The position numbers and the translations under genes are program-made. From NCBI GenBank assembly GCA_017654935.2, contig CM065690.1, positions 31,120,752 through 31,184,751 on the forward strand: a stretch of 64,000 bases of DNA. Direction: 5' to 3'. Below are positions 1 through 15,100 of the stretch, one piece after another. The notes beneath the pieces were generated by a model. It made no database searches. It saw only the letters and a program-made list of their open reading frames with translations, and was not told the origin of the DNA. The stretch comes from Phymorhynchus buccinoides. Taxonomy: Eukaryota > Mollusca > Gastropoda > Neogastropoda > Raphitomidae. Position 1 is the stretch's first letter, and the number at the start of each line of letters is the position of its first letter.

Positions 1-201
1 ATTTTATACAATTATGCTCAAGGAAAGTCATTGAAACATAGGTATCACATGTTGGTAAATTGTTTTTTTAGGGCCTTGCTCTAGTATATTAAAATCAACT
101 GACTCAAGGACACCCTCTCAGTTCTTTGCATCTAGAAACTTCCCGTGAGCCCCTCGACTTATAACATATTATATATAGATCTGCAATGCCTCCTTTTCCA
201 G

Positions 202-2545
<2,344 letters not shown>

Positions 2546-2690
2546 AAACGTTCACTGATTCAGGGCCACGCCAAAGTGGTTGTGATCATATCACATGCTT
2601 TGATGAGTTTGCTATTGGGTGTCATGAGGTTTTGCTATTTCTGTAAGGTGCTTTAGGGGCTATTTTGTTTTATTTAATTTTAGTTTTTAA

Positions 2691-2869
2691 GGGGCTGTGC
2701 AGATTACATGCAGAAACCTCATGCGTTTATTCTCAAATAAGTAAAAGAAAGTAAGAAATATGCAGATGGGATAAGCGCATACGTTTCCGCATGCAATTTT
2801 TTTGTCTTACTTTCTTTTACTTATTTGTGGATAAGCGCATGAGGTCTCCACGGTTAATTGCACAAAGCC
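2691..2869. mobile_element. Palindromic MITE-like element in ZC4H2 3' region
   Basis: The two halves are inverted copies: the left arm has CTCATGCG and AAATAAGTAAAAGAAAGTAA, and the right arm has its complement ending CGCATGAG. The outer ends (GGGGCTGTGCA and TGCACAAAGCC) also pair. It lies within about 330 bases of the ZC4H2 stop, so it may be transcribed as a hairpin in the 3' UTR. Confidence 0.6.
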
Positions 2870-3105
2870 ATAAGCGAAGGCATTTCTTTAATAGTTTGTG
2901 AGAAGAAGTCATTAAAAAAAAAGAACAAAATAATCTAACATTCACAAAGTGACAACATGTTTTTTAAAATACTTTTAATCATTTCTGGTTTTAAAGCTGA
3001 AGTAATACGACAGACTCAAGCAAAAAACAACAACACCAAAAAAAAGGTTTGACGAAAGAAAGAAAAAAAGAAGAAAATGCTTGCTTGTAACATTTCCTAG
3101 ATTAA

Positions 3106-3111
3106 AATAAA
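3106..3111 (+). terminator. Candidate poly(A) signal of ZC4H2
   Basis: First convincing AATAAA downstream of the ZC4H2 stop codon, about 560 bases past it. The stretch 2546-3105 shows no other gene and is probably the 3' UTR. Signal identity only. Confidence 0.35.
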
Positions 3112-3214
3112 AGAATGAGATCACTTTTGCAAACCTAAGTAAAGTAAAGTAGGTATTGACAAAGCTTTTATTATGGTGTCAGGTTTTTGTGTTTTAGTTT
3201 TAAATTGAATCAAA

Positions 3215-3565
3215 GATAGTGAATTGTTGCCAGATAGTCTCCCCCGTGGGGATACCGGGGGATCTTTCGTACAAATAGTTCCCCCACCTTCTGGAAGTTC
3301 TGTGCTTGTAACTTCCACTAATCTTTCACTCTATTTGACTCTGCCTTTTCCCTTTGCTTTCTGTCATCTACTGTCTTTCTGCCTTATTGGCCCATTCTCC
3401 TGCCTTTTTAAAACAGAAATCTTCCCAATTTTCTCCCCTGAGCTCCTCCAAAATCGGAATGTGTTGGCTGCATGCAGCGGGGAGACCAGTGAAAACTGAA
3501 AACTGGACATATGTGTACCTTACCCATTATGGCCATATGGCCTGGGAACGCAAAAGAAGAAGTTG
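3215..3565 (+). mobile_element. SINE family B, body and 3' end
   Basis: Same sequence as 12105-12492, and in reverse as 29605-29760: CCTTCTGGAAGTTCTGTGCT, then CTCCTCCRAAATCGGAATGT and GCAGCGGGGAGACCAGTGAA, ending in a GAAGAAG tail. The tRNA-like head is absent here; 46725-46865 supplies it. Confidence 0.7.
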
Positions 3566-4370
3566 CCAGATAGTGGCAGGGGTTTTTTCTGCATCATTAA
3601 TGTGTATGGTGCATGTATTGCTGTTGGTGTTAATGTGTTATTAAGGATCTGAATAAGTGTAATACAGTGTACTTCTTTTATATTGCAATGAGTTAATATA
3701 TCATCGTGTTTGTTCAAATTGAAATCCTGCCACTCTTTGTTTCAGATCATGTTTTGTGATTGTTTTTTGGAGAGATTTATACACTGCTGTTTAGATTTGA
3801 TGAACTTTGTGGGAGACACACCAAGTTGACTAATGAGCACAGATTGCATTAAACTAAACTGAATCTGTGACGGACGTTAAAAAGTATTGTATCCTAGCAT
3901 GCTTTGGTTGATTAATAATGCAACTTCTTATATATACCAATAGTTATAATTAATGCATTTGAAACAGCTCTGATGTAGGTTTTGTCAGTTTGAGTATTCT
4001 AGCTGTGCAAAGTATCCTAGCTACGCAAGATACTGTCGTGCCAAAGTCGTATTGTTGATATGAAAAGATGAAATGGTGATTGCTGTACCTTTGGGAATAC
4101 AGGGATAAAAAGGGGTGAAGAAAAAGGTACCTATAGTTATAATCCCCCCCTTCCCCCACATTTTGAGATAACAATGTCCCATATGTGCCCTTCGGGTCAA
4201 GAGGATATTAGATTTCAAATTTCGTTCAGTACCTATAGAATGAGAGACTCTTTACATTTCGACACTTCATCTGGGAGTGACTAGAAAAGTTGAGTGGTGT
4301 ACAGGTATCTTTTTCTTCGACCCTTTTTATCCCCATATTGTCCATATATTTGTAATTTTCTTGTTAATGT

Positions 4371-4800
4371 TATATGTGACCTAGCACCACGAAAGGGACA
4401 TTAAGTCGCTGGGCTTGTTTCTCACAACAGGTTTGCAAAGTCAAAAATTTCATTTTTTCATTTTTTAGTTATGGGTATTTTTGTGTTCTCTAACATCTTA
4501 TCTTTCATATTTATAAAGGATAATCTTTAATATAGTCTCTAAACGGTCTTATAAGTGTTTTAAAATGAGTAGGTCAATGCATTTTCTTCAGCTGGGCTAT
4601 ACTTTAGACTGTGTTTTCTCAAAATGGCCGATGCTCACCCTACTAACTTTAGATGCTCATAACTCTGGAATGAAAAAAAGATACAAGAATGGTTCTTGTA
4701 TCATTAGAAAGAGAATTGTCTGAAGTTTTCAAATGTATAATTTTCTCAGAATGGTCCCTTTTACACTTAATGTCCCTTTCATGGTGCTGGGTCACATATA
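4371..4800. mobile_element. MITE family G with long terminal inverted repeats, TA ends
   Basis: The ends are TATATGTGACCTAGCACCA and its complement TGGTGCTGGGTCACATATA, continuing inward with GAAAGGGACATTAAG on both sides. The TA at each end fits a Tc1/mariner-type target. A second copy with worn ends is at 32017-32290. Confidence 0.8.
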
Positions 4801-5910
4801 GAGATAGGCATGCAGGAGGTGGGTGGGGGGATATTTGCTTTGTCAATATTATAATGACAATAGATGGGTTAGTGAATGTGAGGTGGGTGAGAGAAAACCG
4901 AAGTCAAAGGCAAGTAACAAAGACGTTGAATCTTTGCCGTGCAAATCAAATTACTGATGACACATTGAACTACATCACATGTTCTGATCTTGTGTTATAC
5001 TGACGTGATGTTCATTTCATTTTTTAATTTAAAACACCATTGAGAATTCACTTATTTTGTGTGTGTTTTACTTTTAGTAATACAGAACAGGGTAACCTGG
5101 TTTGTCAATGTGAAACTTGAACGTTGCTTAGATTAGCTATAAAGAATAACAAGAAAATGTATCGCCCTTTATACGTTGTAGTACATTCCATTGCTTGTGA
5201 GAAAAAAAGCTGTTTATCTGTGTGAGTATTTTGTTGGTTTTTGAATGCATTCGAATTGTGTTTATCTGTGTGCATATTATGTATGTTAGATTAGTTTGTG
5301 TTACTGTTAATGTGGTTTTTTTCCGATACATTTATTTTCATGTGTTTTCTTATTTGTTTTATGTCCAGAGGCTAAAGCTTGCCAAGCATTTCACACCCAA
5401 TCATAGTATTAGTACAATATGGGTTTGATAACTAAAACTAAAAGTACTACCTAAACATATTACAACCTAGTACTAGTAACATTTACCTTTTTGTCTTACC
5501 ATTCATGTTTTTGCATAAAGCAATAGTGGCTTTTTGTGTGCTTTGTCATGTTTGTTTGTTCATAGCCTGGATAATAGTGAAAAGTTTACTCATCAATTGT
5601 AATATGCAATTGGCATATGTTCAAATTTTGCACATCTTTTATATGTCATTTTTGCTACAATATGTACCATTTGAAATCCATCAGTCTTGTAGAGGATTTG
5701 AATCTTCGTAGGATCAAAAGGCTAATTCTTTATATTTATTTGATGTTTTGCTTTTTGTACCTGCCAGATCAATCATTTTTACCTTGAAGTAATGCTCTTT
5801 CATATGCCAAGTATTTACTTTGGTTTGATCTAATGAGCAAAATTTGGGATCCACTTTCATTTGGCATGAAATGTGCAAGTCTTTATGATCATTGCAATTG
5901 TTCTTTTGTG

Positions 5911-6280
5911 GGTGTAGAGTGGCACAGAGGTAACGCGTTCGCGTTGTGTCAGGTAAACCCGAGTTCGAACCTGGGTACAGGGGATTTTTCCTCTCACTTT
6001 GCACTAGGCCTTATGGTCTGAACGTGGAGTCTTTCGGATGAGACCATAAACCAAGGTCCCGTGTGCCCATGCACTTAGCACACGTTAAACCCAGTGGCAA
6101 CGAAAAAGTTGTCATTTGGTCAAAATTTACCCCACTCCCCTTTCCTTCCTCATCAGTCACACAAAAATTGCATGCAAAAAAAATAAAATTGGGTGGCGCG
6201 CCTCTGGCTGCGACATGCTCTCCAAGTGGGAGCAACCCGAATTTCACAGAGACGCCTCTGTAACTATAAACTACCTAATG
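5911..6280 (+). mobile_element. SINE family A, full-length copy with tRNA-like head
   Basis: Begins with a tRNA-derived promoter: A box TGGCACAGAGG and B box AGTTCGAACCT about 45 bases apart. The body ends GCCTCTGTAACTATAAACTACC. Related copies are at 1617-1935, 40328-40700 and 45647-45858, all reversed. The region around it (4800-5910) holds no recognisable gene. Confidence 0.85.
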
Positions 6281-6330
6281 TCTAAAAATATGTATTTGTT
6301 ATGATTGGGGAGGATATTTTGCTGATTAAC

Positions 6331-7115
6331 TGTTTTTCTGTTGCAAACAAAATGTAATTGTAATTTATTGGTAATGTTCATCTGTGGCTGTAACAAATAT
6401 GCATACATATGTTAAGTTTTTAGAAAGATTTCCTGTTGATTCATTGTTTTCATTTTTCTGTTGCAAACAAAACGTAATTGTAATTTATTGGTAATGTTCA
6501 TCTGTGGCTGTAACAAATATGCATACATATGTTAAGTTTTTAGAAAGATTTCCTGTTGATTCATTGTTTTCATTTTTCTGTTGCAAACAAAACGTAATTG
6601 TAATTTATTGGTAATGTTCATCTGTGGCTGTAACAAATATGCATACATATGTGATGGTGCATGGGAAAAACCTACATAAGTCGTTCAGAATGTTTTTAGC
6701 AAAAGCCCAAAATAGTCAACAACCCCCAAAATATCAACTTTCTATTTAGGGCATATTTATGTCTATTTGCATACATGTGTTCTACCAGTATCCACAACGT
6801 AAAAGACGATTTTGAATGATTTCTTTGTTTATTTGATTGTTTTCTAAATCAAGTCAATAGAAACAAAGAGGCAAAGTTGTATCTTCTATGCCCAATTTCT
6901 GCAAATGATCTACTCCCTGAATGCCAAATTTCAAATAAATATAAAATAAAAACTAGACAAGATAACTCAATTCAGTTGTCTGTGTATTAACAAGGAATCG
7001 TTGCTCTACCATGAAAATTTAAAATCTCAATTTATGCAAAATGTCCAATATGTCTGTTTTTGCCATGCACTGTCACATATGTTAAGTTTTTAGAAAGATT
7101 TCCTGCTGATTTACA
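6331..7115. repeat. 120-bp tandem repeat, interrupted by a MITE
   Basis: Three units with an exact 120-base period (starts near 6331, 6451 and 6571; the motif TTTTTCTGTTGCAAACAAAA recurs). The third unit breaks off at 6650 and resumes at 7077 (ATATGTTAAGTTTTTAGAAA) after an inserted element. Confidence 0.9.
6651..7076. mobile_element. MITE inserted in the 120-bp tandem repeat
   Basis: Terminal inverted repeats GTGATGGTGCATGGGAAAAA and, at the right end, the complement of GTGACAGTGCATGGCAAAAA. ATAT flanks both sides (6647-6650 and 7077-7080); the same junctions can be read as a TA duplication with TGTGA ends. The uninterrupted tandem units show the empty site. Confidence 0.85.
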
Positions 7116-7249
7116 GGTGTTTTTTTATATATTTTATACTGCATTAAAAAAAATTAAGTTTACAAAGGCATTTTGTTGCCCTTTAGTTTCTTTCTATATG
7201 CCCTTGTGTTTGTTTCCTTCTTGTTTTGCTTGTGTAAGTGTTACATTAA

Positions 7250-7472
7250 CCCTTTCACCGCTAGCCATTTTTTCAGCCCAAAAATACCATTAAATTTAAC
7301 TGGGTAGAGAAAAAAATATCTGCAATATTGCTAATTCCTCTGTGACATATAAAACATTACGCCTATCCTTACCTCCCAAAATTAAAAAAACAGGATCTTT
7401 GGAGAACAGGCCCTGATTTGATGCCTTTTAGTGACATTGTGGTGCTGAAATGCGACGTTGGCGGTGAAAGGG
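7250..7472. mobile_element. TTAA-type MITE (piggyBac-like), copy a
   Basis: TTAA at 7246-7249 and 7473-7476 flanks the inverted ends CCCTTTCACCGC and GCGGTGAAAGGG. Internal landmarks (CTGGGTAGAGAAA, CCTATCCTTACCTCCCAAAA, GATGCCTTTTAGTGACAT) recur in copies at 18488, 35996, 41859 and 46262. TTAA target plus a CCC start is typical of piggyBac derivatives. Confidence 0.85.
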
Positions 7473-7598
7473 TTAAAATCAGGTAATCACTCATATGCTT
7501 AAAGATACTGAGAATTGGTCATGTTTACTCTCTAGTCTCACACGCGCACACACTCGCGGACACGCACGCACACGACAGTGGACTAAATTTCACATAAA

Positions 7599-7604
7599 TT
7601 TATT
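7599..7604 (-). terminator. Candidate poly(A) signal of SAXO4
   Basis: AATAAA on the minus strand, 1.6 kb past the SAXO4 stop. The interval 7605-9193 contains no other gene and may be its 3' UTR; this is a guess from position. Confidence 0.3.
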
Positions 7605-8738
7605 GTGACAAGAAATACCAGACAACGAGATCCAACAAACTTGTCTTCCTATAGGTTTTGTTATTATCACAGCCAACAGGATTCCAAATATTATACGACA
7701 ATCAGCAGATGACAGTGAAGCAAGAAGTTAAAACATAGTTAAAGGTCAAAAGCGAAATAGATACATTCTTACCAAAAAATGGGATCAAAACCATTTCAAA
7801 GTTTTCCACAGCAGATTAATATCTTATGGACGGTTCAACATTTTGAAAATTGACTCAGCAGTGACCAAAATATCCAGCAGTGTGCTTTATAAAATAAAGA
7901 TTTGTACATGCCATCCATTTACCATTATGATGTATGTGTCACTGTTTATGACTGTGCTTCTATGAAATAGCAGTATGCCTTTGTGCAAGCATTCACTGGT
8001 CAAAATAAGCAAGTGAAAATGTATCACAAAAAAAGGAACATGACAAGTATAAATAAACATCAACATAAAATGTGCACATCATAATCATTTGTACACTGTA
8101 TATAATGGTGTATGTACACGATCCCCAAAAATACTGTTATTTTATATCATACAAAAAGAAGCATAGTACAAGTTATATTGTTTCCCTCTTCACAACAAAA
8201 TGAAGCAACATGTCAAGAAAATATTGAGCTTCCTATCAAGTATGCTCAAGAGTGAAGCTATCCATTTTGTTAAAGTAACCACTCGACGGTGTCAAGAGTC
8301 TTGAATATTACTGAGGTTTCTTTTTTATTGTCATGATTATCACAGTAAAACTGAAAGCTGTGAGGATCACATCAAACACTTTTATCAACCAAGACTCGTT
8401 GCAGTATTATGTTCAAAGTTTCACCCAAAGCATTTAGGCAGAACAAATCTACCATGCAGAAATTCTCACTTGTTGTTTTTTGTTTCATATCACATTATAT
8501 TTTAAGAAAATAGCAAAGGGGATTGTGGAAAACTAAAAGAATAGAAATGACAAAGGTGTACACACCATGTTAAAATCATCATCTTTTGATTTTATATGTT
8601 AACTATATTCTCTTTATTATAATATTAACTGTACATTTATCGAGCCATTCTGCGCACATGCAAAACTGCTTTCAATATTTTTCCCTCAGACAAAAAGGAT
8701 GAGAAAGAAATTTATATTATCTATATTCATAACAAATT

Positions 8739-8872
8739 TGGGACATTCCTGGTGTTGCACTGCCTCCGGGCATTGCCTCCAAGATCGTTCCCACCATCTT
8801 GATATCTACTAATGTCCCATATGTGTCTGTTCCAGACCAGAGAACGTGAAACAGATTTCCATCCGATGAGAA
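8739..8872 (+). mobile_element. Short interspersed repeat family C
   Basis: Shares GGACATTCCTGGTGTTGCA, GATCGTTCCCACCATCTT, AATGTCCCATATGTGTCTGT and a GAACGTGAAAC tail with copies at 10380-10505, 10562-10680, 15897-16420 and, reversed, 56318-56470. Confidence 0.6.
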
Positions 8873-9193
8873 AGAAAGCACAAAGCAGGATAAACTGTAA
8901 ATATCAAACTCTTACCAGTGATTTTACAGAAGAATAACCTGACTTGCCAAGCTCCAATCTTCATTATAGCTATATTATAAAGTGTAACACTTTGAAAAAA
9001 GAACCAACTTTATATTATTTAAAAGCATGAAATGTAACACTATGAAGTGAATTAATGTATGAAATTACTGACTGATCCCAACACAAAGCCTAATAATGTT
9101 GTGAACAAACTTTCCATTGCCAACCCTTGATGTCCATACAGTGATGAGTGACTGGATATTAAGCAGCACAGAGACGGGAGAATACCTTCAATT

Positions 9194-12100
9194 CTAAGCC
9201 ACTGCTGTCAGTGAATGGCTTTTGCTGTCGTGCTTGTGATCATCGTAAAACTGATCTCTGGCCTTGATGCTCCTGTACAACAGAAAATAGTTCCATGATT
9301 AGAAAAGATGACAGAAACATCATAGCATGCCTGAAAGATTTTCCAGCACTATCCGGATTTCAGGATTACGAAAATGTCCCTGAAAAGTTTTCTGGATTAG
9401 AAGTTTCCTCATCCGGATTATCATTATTGATCTCACTCGAGTTAAACAAATTTTTTAAAGCTGTCTGTAGTATTGACTGACGATCGCTCGCGAGTGTCCC
9501 AGGCCTACTTAGTCTTGGCTAACCAAATGATTAAACCAAGATCCGCAACATGCATGCGCTGTTGTCATCCGGAAATTAAACGTTTGCTTTGTAGCCTAAT
9601 GGTGCCGCAGGGCTCCATGTTCTGCAGTGTCTGGGGGAGTTGATCTCCTAGCTGTGCACCCCGGTGCTCATGGTGAAGATAATGTGCTATGTGGTGTTGA
9701 TCTCCTAGCTGTGCACCCCGGTGCTCATGGTGAAGATAATGTGCTATATATTATCTATCACTATCTATTATTATCATCATTCCTACCTGGCCTGGTAGGG
9801 CTCCATGTTCCGCAGTGTCTGGGTGGAGTTGATCTAGCGGTGGTCATGGTGAAGATAATGTGCTATATATTATCTATCACTATCTATTATTATCATCATT
9901 CTGGCCTGGTAGGGCTCCATGTTCCGCAGTGTCTGGGTGGAGTTGATCTCCGCCCCGTAGCTGTGCACCCCGGTGCTCATGGTGAAGATAATGTGCTGTA
10001 TATTATCTATCACTATCTATTATTATCATTCCTACCTGGCCTGGTAGGGCTCCATGTTCCGCAGTGTCTGGGTGGAGTTGATCTCCTAGCTGTGCAGCCC
10101 GGTGCTCATGGTGAAGATAATGTGCTGTATATTATCTATCACTATCTATTATTATCATCATTCCTACCTGGCCTGGTAGGGCTCCATGTTCCGCAGTGTC
10201 TGGGTGGAGTTGATCTCCGCCCCGTAGCTGTGCACCCCGGTGCTCATGGTGAACCCGTCCCTCTTCTGGCCCTGCAGCCCGCCCCGGGTGTGGCCCAGCC
10301 GGTCCTCGCCCTGGGGGTTCCGGTCCTGGAACCTGACCAGCAGATGGACACATCACACACACTTTATCTTTGTCATTATAAAACTCTGGACTTTTGCTGG
10401 TATTGTAGTACCTCCAGGATCGTCCCACTATCTTCATAGTTATCAATGTCCCGTATGCTTGTTTCCCGGCCGGAAGACGTTAAACGAATGTTCATCATCA
10501 TCAGCCATAAGCTGTTATTATTAATTCTGCCAATATGGTTGGTTATATCTTTATCGATTAAAAATCAGGACTTTCCTGGTATTGTAGTACCTCCAGGATC
10601 ATCCCACTATCTTTACAGTTAAAAATGTCCCACTTATACCTGTTCGAGGTCGGAGGATGTTAACCACATTTTCTCTCACATCACACACCGATGGTAGGTA
10701 GGAGGGTGGCTATTACCACATATTTGGGGTTAGCATACCCGCATCATATAAACAAGAGAGTCTGGTTTATGATTTACTCCTGCTTTGCCCTCTCTACACC
10801 GATTGGTTCCCCCACAACGAACCACTACAAAAGCACAGTCAGGGGCACAATTGTGGTCTAAGAGAGCGAAGCGAGTTTATAAGTGACCAAGGTATGGTGT
10901 GTACAGATTTACTTCCCTTGAAGCAAATGCATAACACTGACAGCTATCTATTAATTCCGGACATATATGTACGTCCTCTATTCCTCTATAGCGCTTCAGT
11001 ACTTGCCACCGATGTATATATACATCCTCTATAGCGTTTCAGTACTTGCCACCGACGTATATATATACGTCCTCTATAGCGCTTCAGTACTTGCCACCGA
11101 CCTATATATACGTCCTCTATAGCGCTTCAGTACTTGCCACCGACGTATATATATGGCACCGCTAAGTAGCGATATTGCCGCGTTAAAAAGTCGTGCGGCA
11201 AACCGGCAGCGCATGCGCAAGTAGTAGGCAGAAGCGAAGGGGTTAAATGTCTTGTCACAAATGGGCCAAATTATGAGTTGTTGATGTTTTGGGTTTTAGT
11301 TTTTGTTGTTTTTTTCTTGTGAGAGGGCAGAAACTTTGGAACTGAGAGGAGCGTGGGGGTGGGGGGAGACAACAAACATACAGTACCTGGTCATGTAATG
11401 GGTGATGAATCGGCGGGGGTCGTCTGCCACCTTTACGAAGCGATCATTGTTCTCGCTGTAGCCAGACAGTTCCTGCCAGCCGGTCTTGGTGCGGTTCAGC
11501 CGGTCAGGGTGGGAGAGGTCGGGCCGCTGCTGGCCCAGGAACTGGTCTTTGTTGGTGCTGTGGGCATGCAGGACGGAGAAAGCGGACAACAAAAGAAAGA
11601 AAAGATGGAGGCATGAATAGCGGGATAAATTATTTGCGAAACCATTGACTTTGTCAAAAGATGAGGGTATGAAAAGAGTTTAAAAAAATGATAACTCAAC
11701 ATAAGGGTATGGAAAGAGTGAAAAATTAAACTTCAAAATTTCAACAGACTATTTCTTGCATGACATCCTAAATGCATTTTTTGTTTTGTTCTTACAGCAC
11801 ATTTGCTAAACTGCAATTAATGATAAATAAGACTATTAGTATACAAAGCAAACAAACACATAAGACATAATGGTAGTTTGACAAGATAAACAGAAAACTT
11901 GTTTCAAAGTGGTTTTTTAAATGCCTTAGCAAACAAATAATAGCAATGAAATGCATTTTGTTATTGTTCTTCAATTAACATTGTACTGTAGCATAAGTCT
12001 GATACAGACAATTATTGTATTGTTTACCGTTAATCTATGAAACAAAATGGTTACTACATTTTCATAATGGTTGTTGTTCTAACAACTGGGACAGTGGGTG

Positions 12101-15100
12101 GATGCCTCGTGTCTCCATACGGGGAGCTGGATGACCCCGCCCCCTCCACGAGTCTCTCCCAGTGGGAATACCGGGGGATTTCTTTCGTAAAAATAGTTAT
12201 CTCACCTTCTGGAAGTTCTGTGCTTGTAACTTCCTCTAATCTGCCCCTCTCTTTGACTCTGCCTTTTTCCTTGCTTTCTGTCATCTAGTATCTTTCTGAC
12301 TTATTGGCCCATTCTCCTGCCTTTTTTCAAAAATATCTTCGAAATATTTTTTCTCCTTTGAGCTCCTCCGAAATCGGAATGTGTCAGCTGTACGCAGCGG
12401 GGAGACCAGTGAAAACTGAAAAACAGACACATACGTGCCTTATCCATTATGGCCATATGACCTGGGAACACAGAAGAAGAAGAAGTTCTAACAGCATTGT
12501 TGAACACACGATATAAATGTTCTTCCTTCTCCATGTCATTAAATTCCTTCTTCTTCACAACACACTTTTTTTTCTTTTTTATGTCTGCGTTAAGAATGAA
12601 TTATCACTATCAAACTGTACACGTATGCCTTACAGTATGTTTGCATACATTGTTTTGCATGTGTGAATGTGATAGCACAAAATTGTTAACAAACATGAAC
12701 TTGAATTATTTCTTGATATATTCTATCAGAGACATTTACCGACTGACCTGGTGTGGTTGTTGGGGTGCACCATGTTCAGATATTCCATGGGGTCGTTCTT
12801 TCGGGTATGGGCCAGTTTCAGCCCTGCGGTATCCCCCGCCTTGTCATAAGCCTGCATTATATGTAGGTTAAGTGTTTCGGTTTCATAAGCGCCACTCAAT
12901 AAAGCATAAATCTTGTGAATAACAGAAAACCAGCCCTTTAGTCTCCACATTAACTCATTCGCATCTCAACAATTTTGAATTATTAAAAAAACTCACAAAT
13001 CACTCCAGCCATACACACGAACAAAAACATACATAAACAAAAGGAGAAATGAAAGAAGATTATGGGTTTTTACTTCAGGTTTAGACATAGGGAAGTGGTA
13101 GATCAGACCTTTTTATATATAGACTTCATATAGAAAAACTCTCCACACCGATTGGTTTCCCCACAACAAACCACTACAAAAGCGAAGTCAGGGGCAAAAT
13201 TGTGGTCTAAGGGAGTGAAGCGAGTTTAGAATTGACCAAGGTATAGTGTGCACACAGATTTACTTCCCTTGAAGCAAATGCATCAAATTGACAGCTATCT
13301 ATTAATTCCGGACATATATGGCTGGAACGACTTGAATGAGTTAATGATCATGATAAGCTAGCAAATGGGGTTACAGTTGATGTTTCATTTTAGAATAATG
13401 TAAAAATTATAAGTACCGGTACTTTATTTTATGAATATTTCTTTCCAGACTGAGACTCCTGCACCTTATATAATAATATGACTAATAATATAGTAAGAAA
13501 CTCTTAGAACCAAAAACTAAGTCTAAATGTATAAAATCTGGGGGTTCCACCTTAAATACAATACAATGCAACTTTATTATATACTATAAAATATGGTATA
13601 TTATAATTGTCTATGGGTATGAATGGTTCAAATATAAAAGAAAATTGAATATGATACTGAAAATGCATAATTATGTTAGACTTACAGAAAAAAAAAGTTT
13701 CAAAGAGGCCATCTAAAACCAGTACCTTTGAATGTGAACCCGAAAATACTGTTTCTTAAAGTTTTCTTTTTGCCTAATTAGCCATAAAGTATACTCTCCC
13801 CTAAGTATACAATCATCTCAAATGTAGTTGTTTAATTAGCCATCAAATATATACATTTGACATATGCGCATATACTTACATCTCCGGGAACTCGGTGGAC
13901 GTACATAGGTTTAGCCGTCTCTCGGGTGAACCCTGACCCTCTGTCCGATGGGTCTGTCACACCTGGGTTCACCTCATTGCCCTGAAAGGTACATGTGAAG
14001 AAGTTTCTTCTTTAGTAGAAACAAACATTCACAAACATCCGTCTTAAGGTGGCACACTGCGTTTTTGGAGGGCAATTTTTATTCAATTTTGTTTCTCAGG
14101 CTCTAATACCGATATCTACATGAAATTTTGCACAGTGATACAATACATTGCACTGGCCATTCATGCCAAATTTGAAGACTGTGTGAAGGCACTATGAAAG
14201 TATGGAGTTCACCTAAAAAACAATTCACATGAAATCTTAGCCCCTCAACAGCACTGGATTCAAGTACTGCATGGTGATGCTGATCATTTGTCCACTTTCC
14301 AAAGACATCAAAGAGTGCAATAGTCATAAAATTAGCATGTCTGAGTTGTTAACTCGCATTCTTTGTCTCATCAAACAATAGTCAAAAATTCACAGGATCT
14401 CGCTTGAGACTAAGAACATGAATTAACAACTCAAACATGCTATTTTTATGTTTTGTTGCACTCTTTGATGTCTTAGAAAAGTGGACAAATGATCAGCATC
14501 ACCATGCAGTACTTGAATCCAGTGCTGTTGAGGGGCTAAGATTTCATGTGAAATTGTTTGGGATGGATACCATGTTTTCGTAATGCCTTCACATAGAGTG
14601 AAAACAAGTGTGTGCCCAGTATACCCTAAAAGAACACACCCAGAAAGCGACAACAGTGCAAAGGGAGGTGGGTTGATTTTGATGAGCTATTTAGAAGTAG
14701 CAATTTGCTATTGAGGTATGAGTGATGAAGCTCTTAGCATGCAGGCCCTCACATCAAATGACTTCACAGCTATAAATAGGCGCAACGCATTCGTAAAATC
14801 ATCTCAAATCAATAAATAGGCATAAACCATACAGCTGATGACCTCACAACTTTAAAAAAGCAGCAAAGTGCAGTTGCGGTCGAAGGTCAAAGAAGGTAAG
14901 GGGTCAAGCCCGACAGTTTGTTGGGCACAGGCGCTGGCAACTGTTCTCACACACCCGACAAATTGTCGGGCACAGGGCGGAATGAGTTAAGCCAGGGGAG
15001 TAATTTCATGGTGTGTTGGAGTGATCTTGCCTAATTCAATCGATCAAACAGGGGAAGTTACTCTACCATCAGGTAGATCCCCAGCTCTCGCCTCATGTGT

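Noticed and set aside
5911..5985. tRNA gene candidate
   Set aside because: A and B boxes are present, but the cloverleaf does not close and the same head with the same non-tRNA body occurs at 40328-40700, so it is a SINE head.
9627..10439. 270-residue open frame with repeated GVDLLAVHPGAHGEDNV
   Set aside because: It is the antisense of tandem SAXO4 exon-10 fragments and their intron spacers; the true coding strand is minus.
14240..14560. Gene suggested by open frames in SAXO4 intron 6
   Set aside because: Frames on both sides are mirror images of one inverted repeat.
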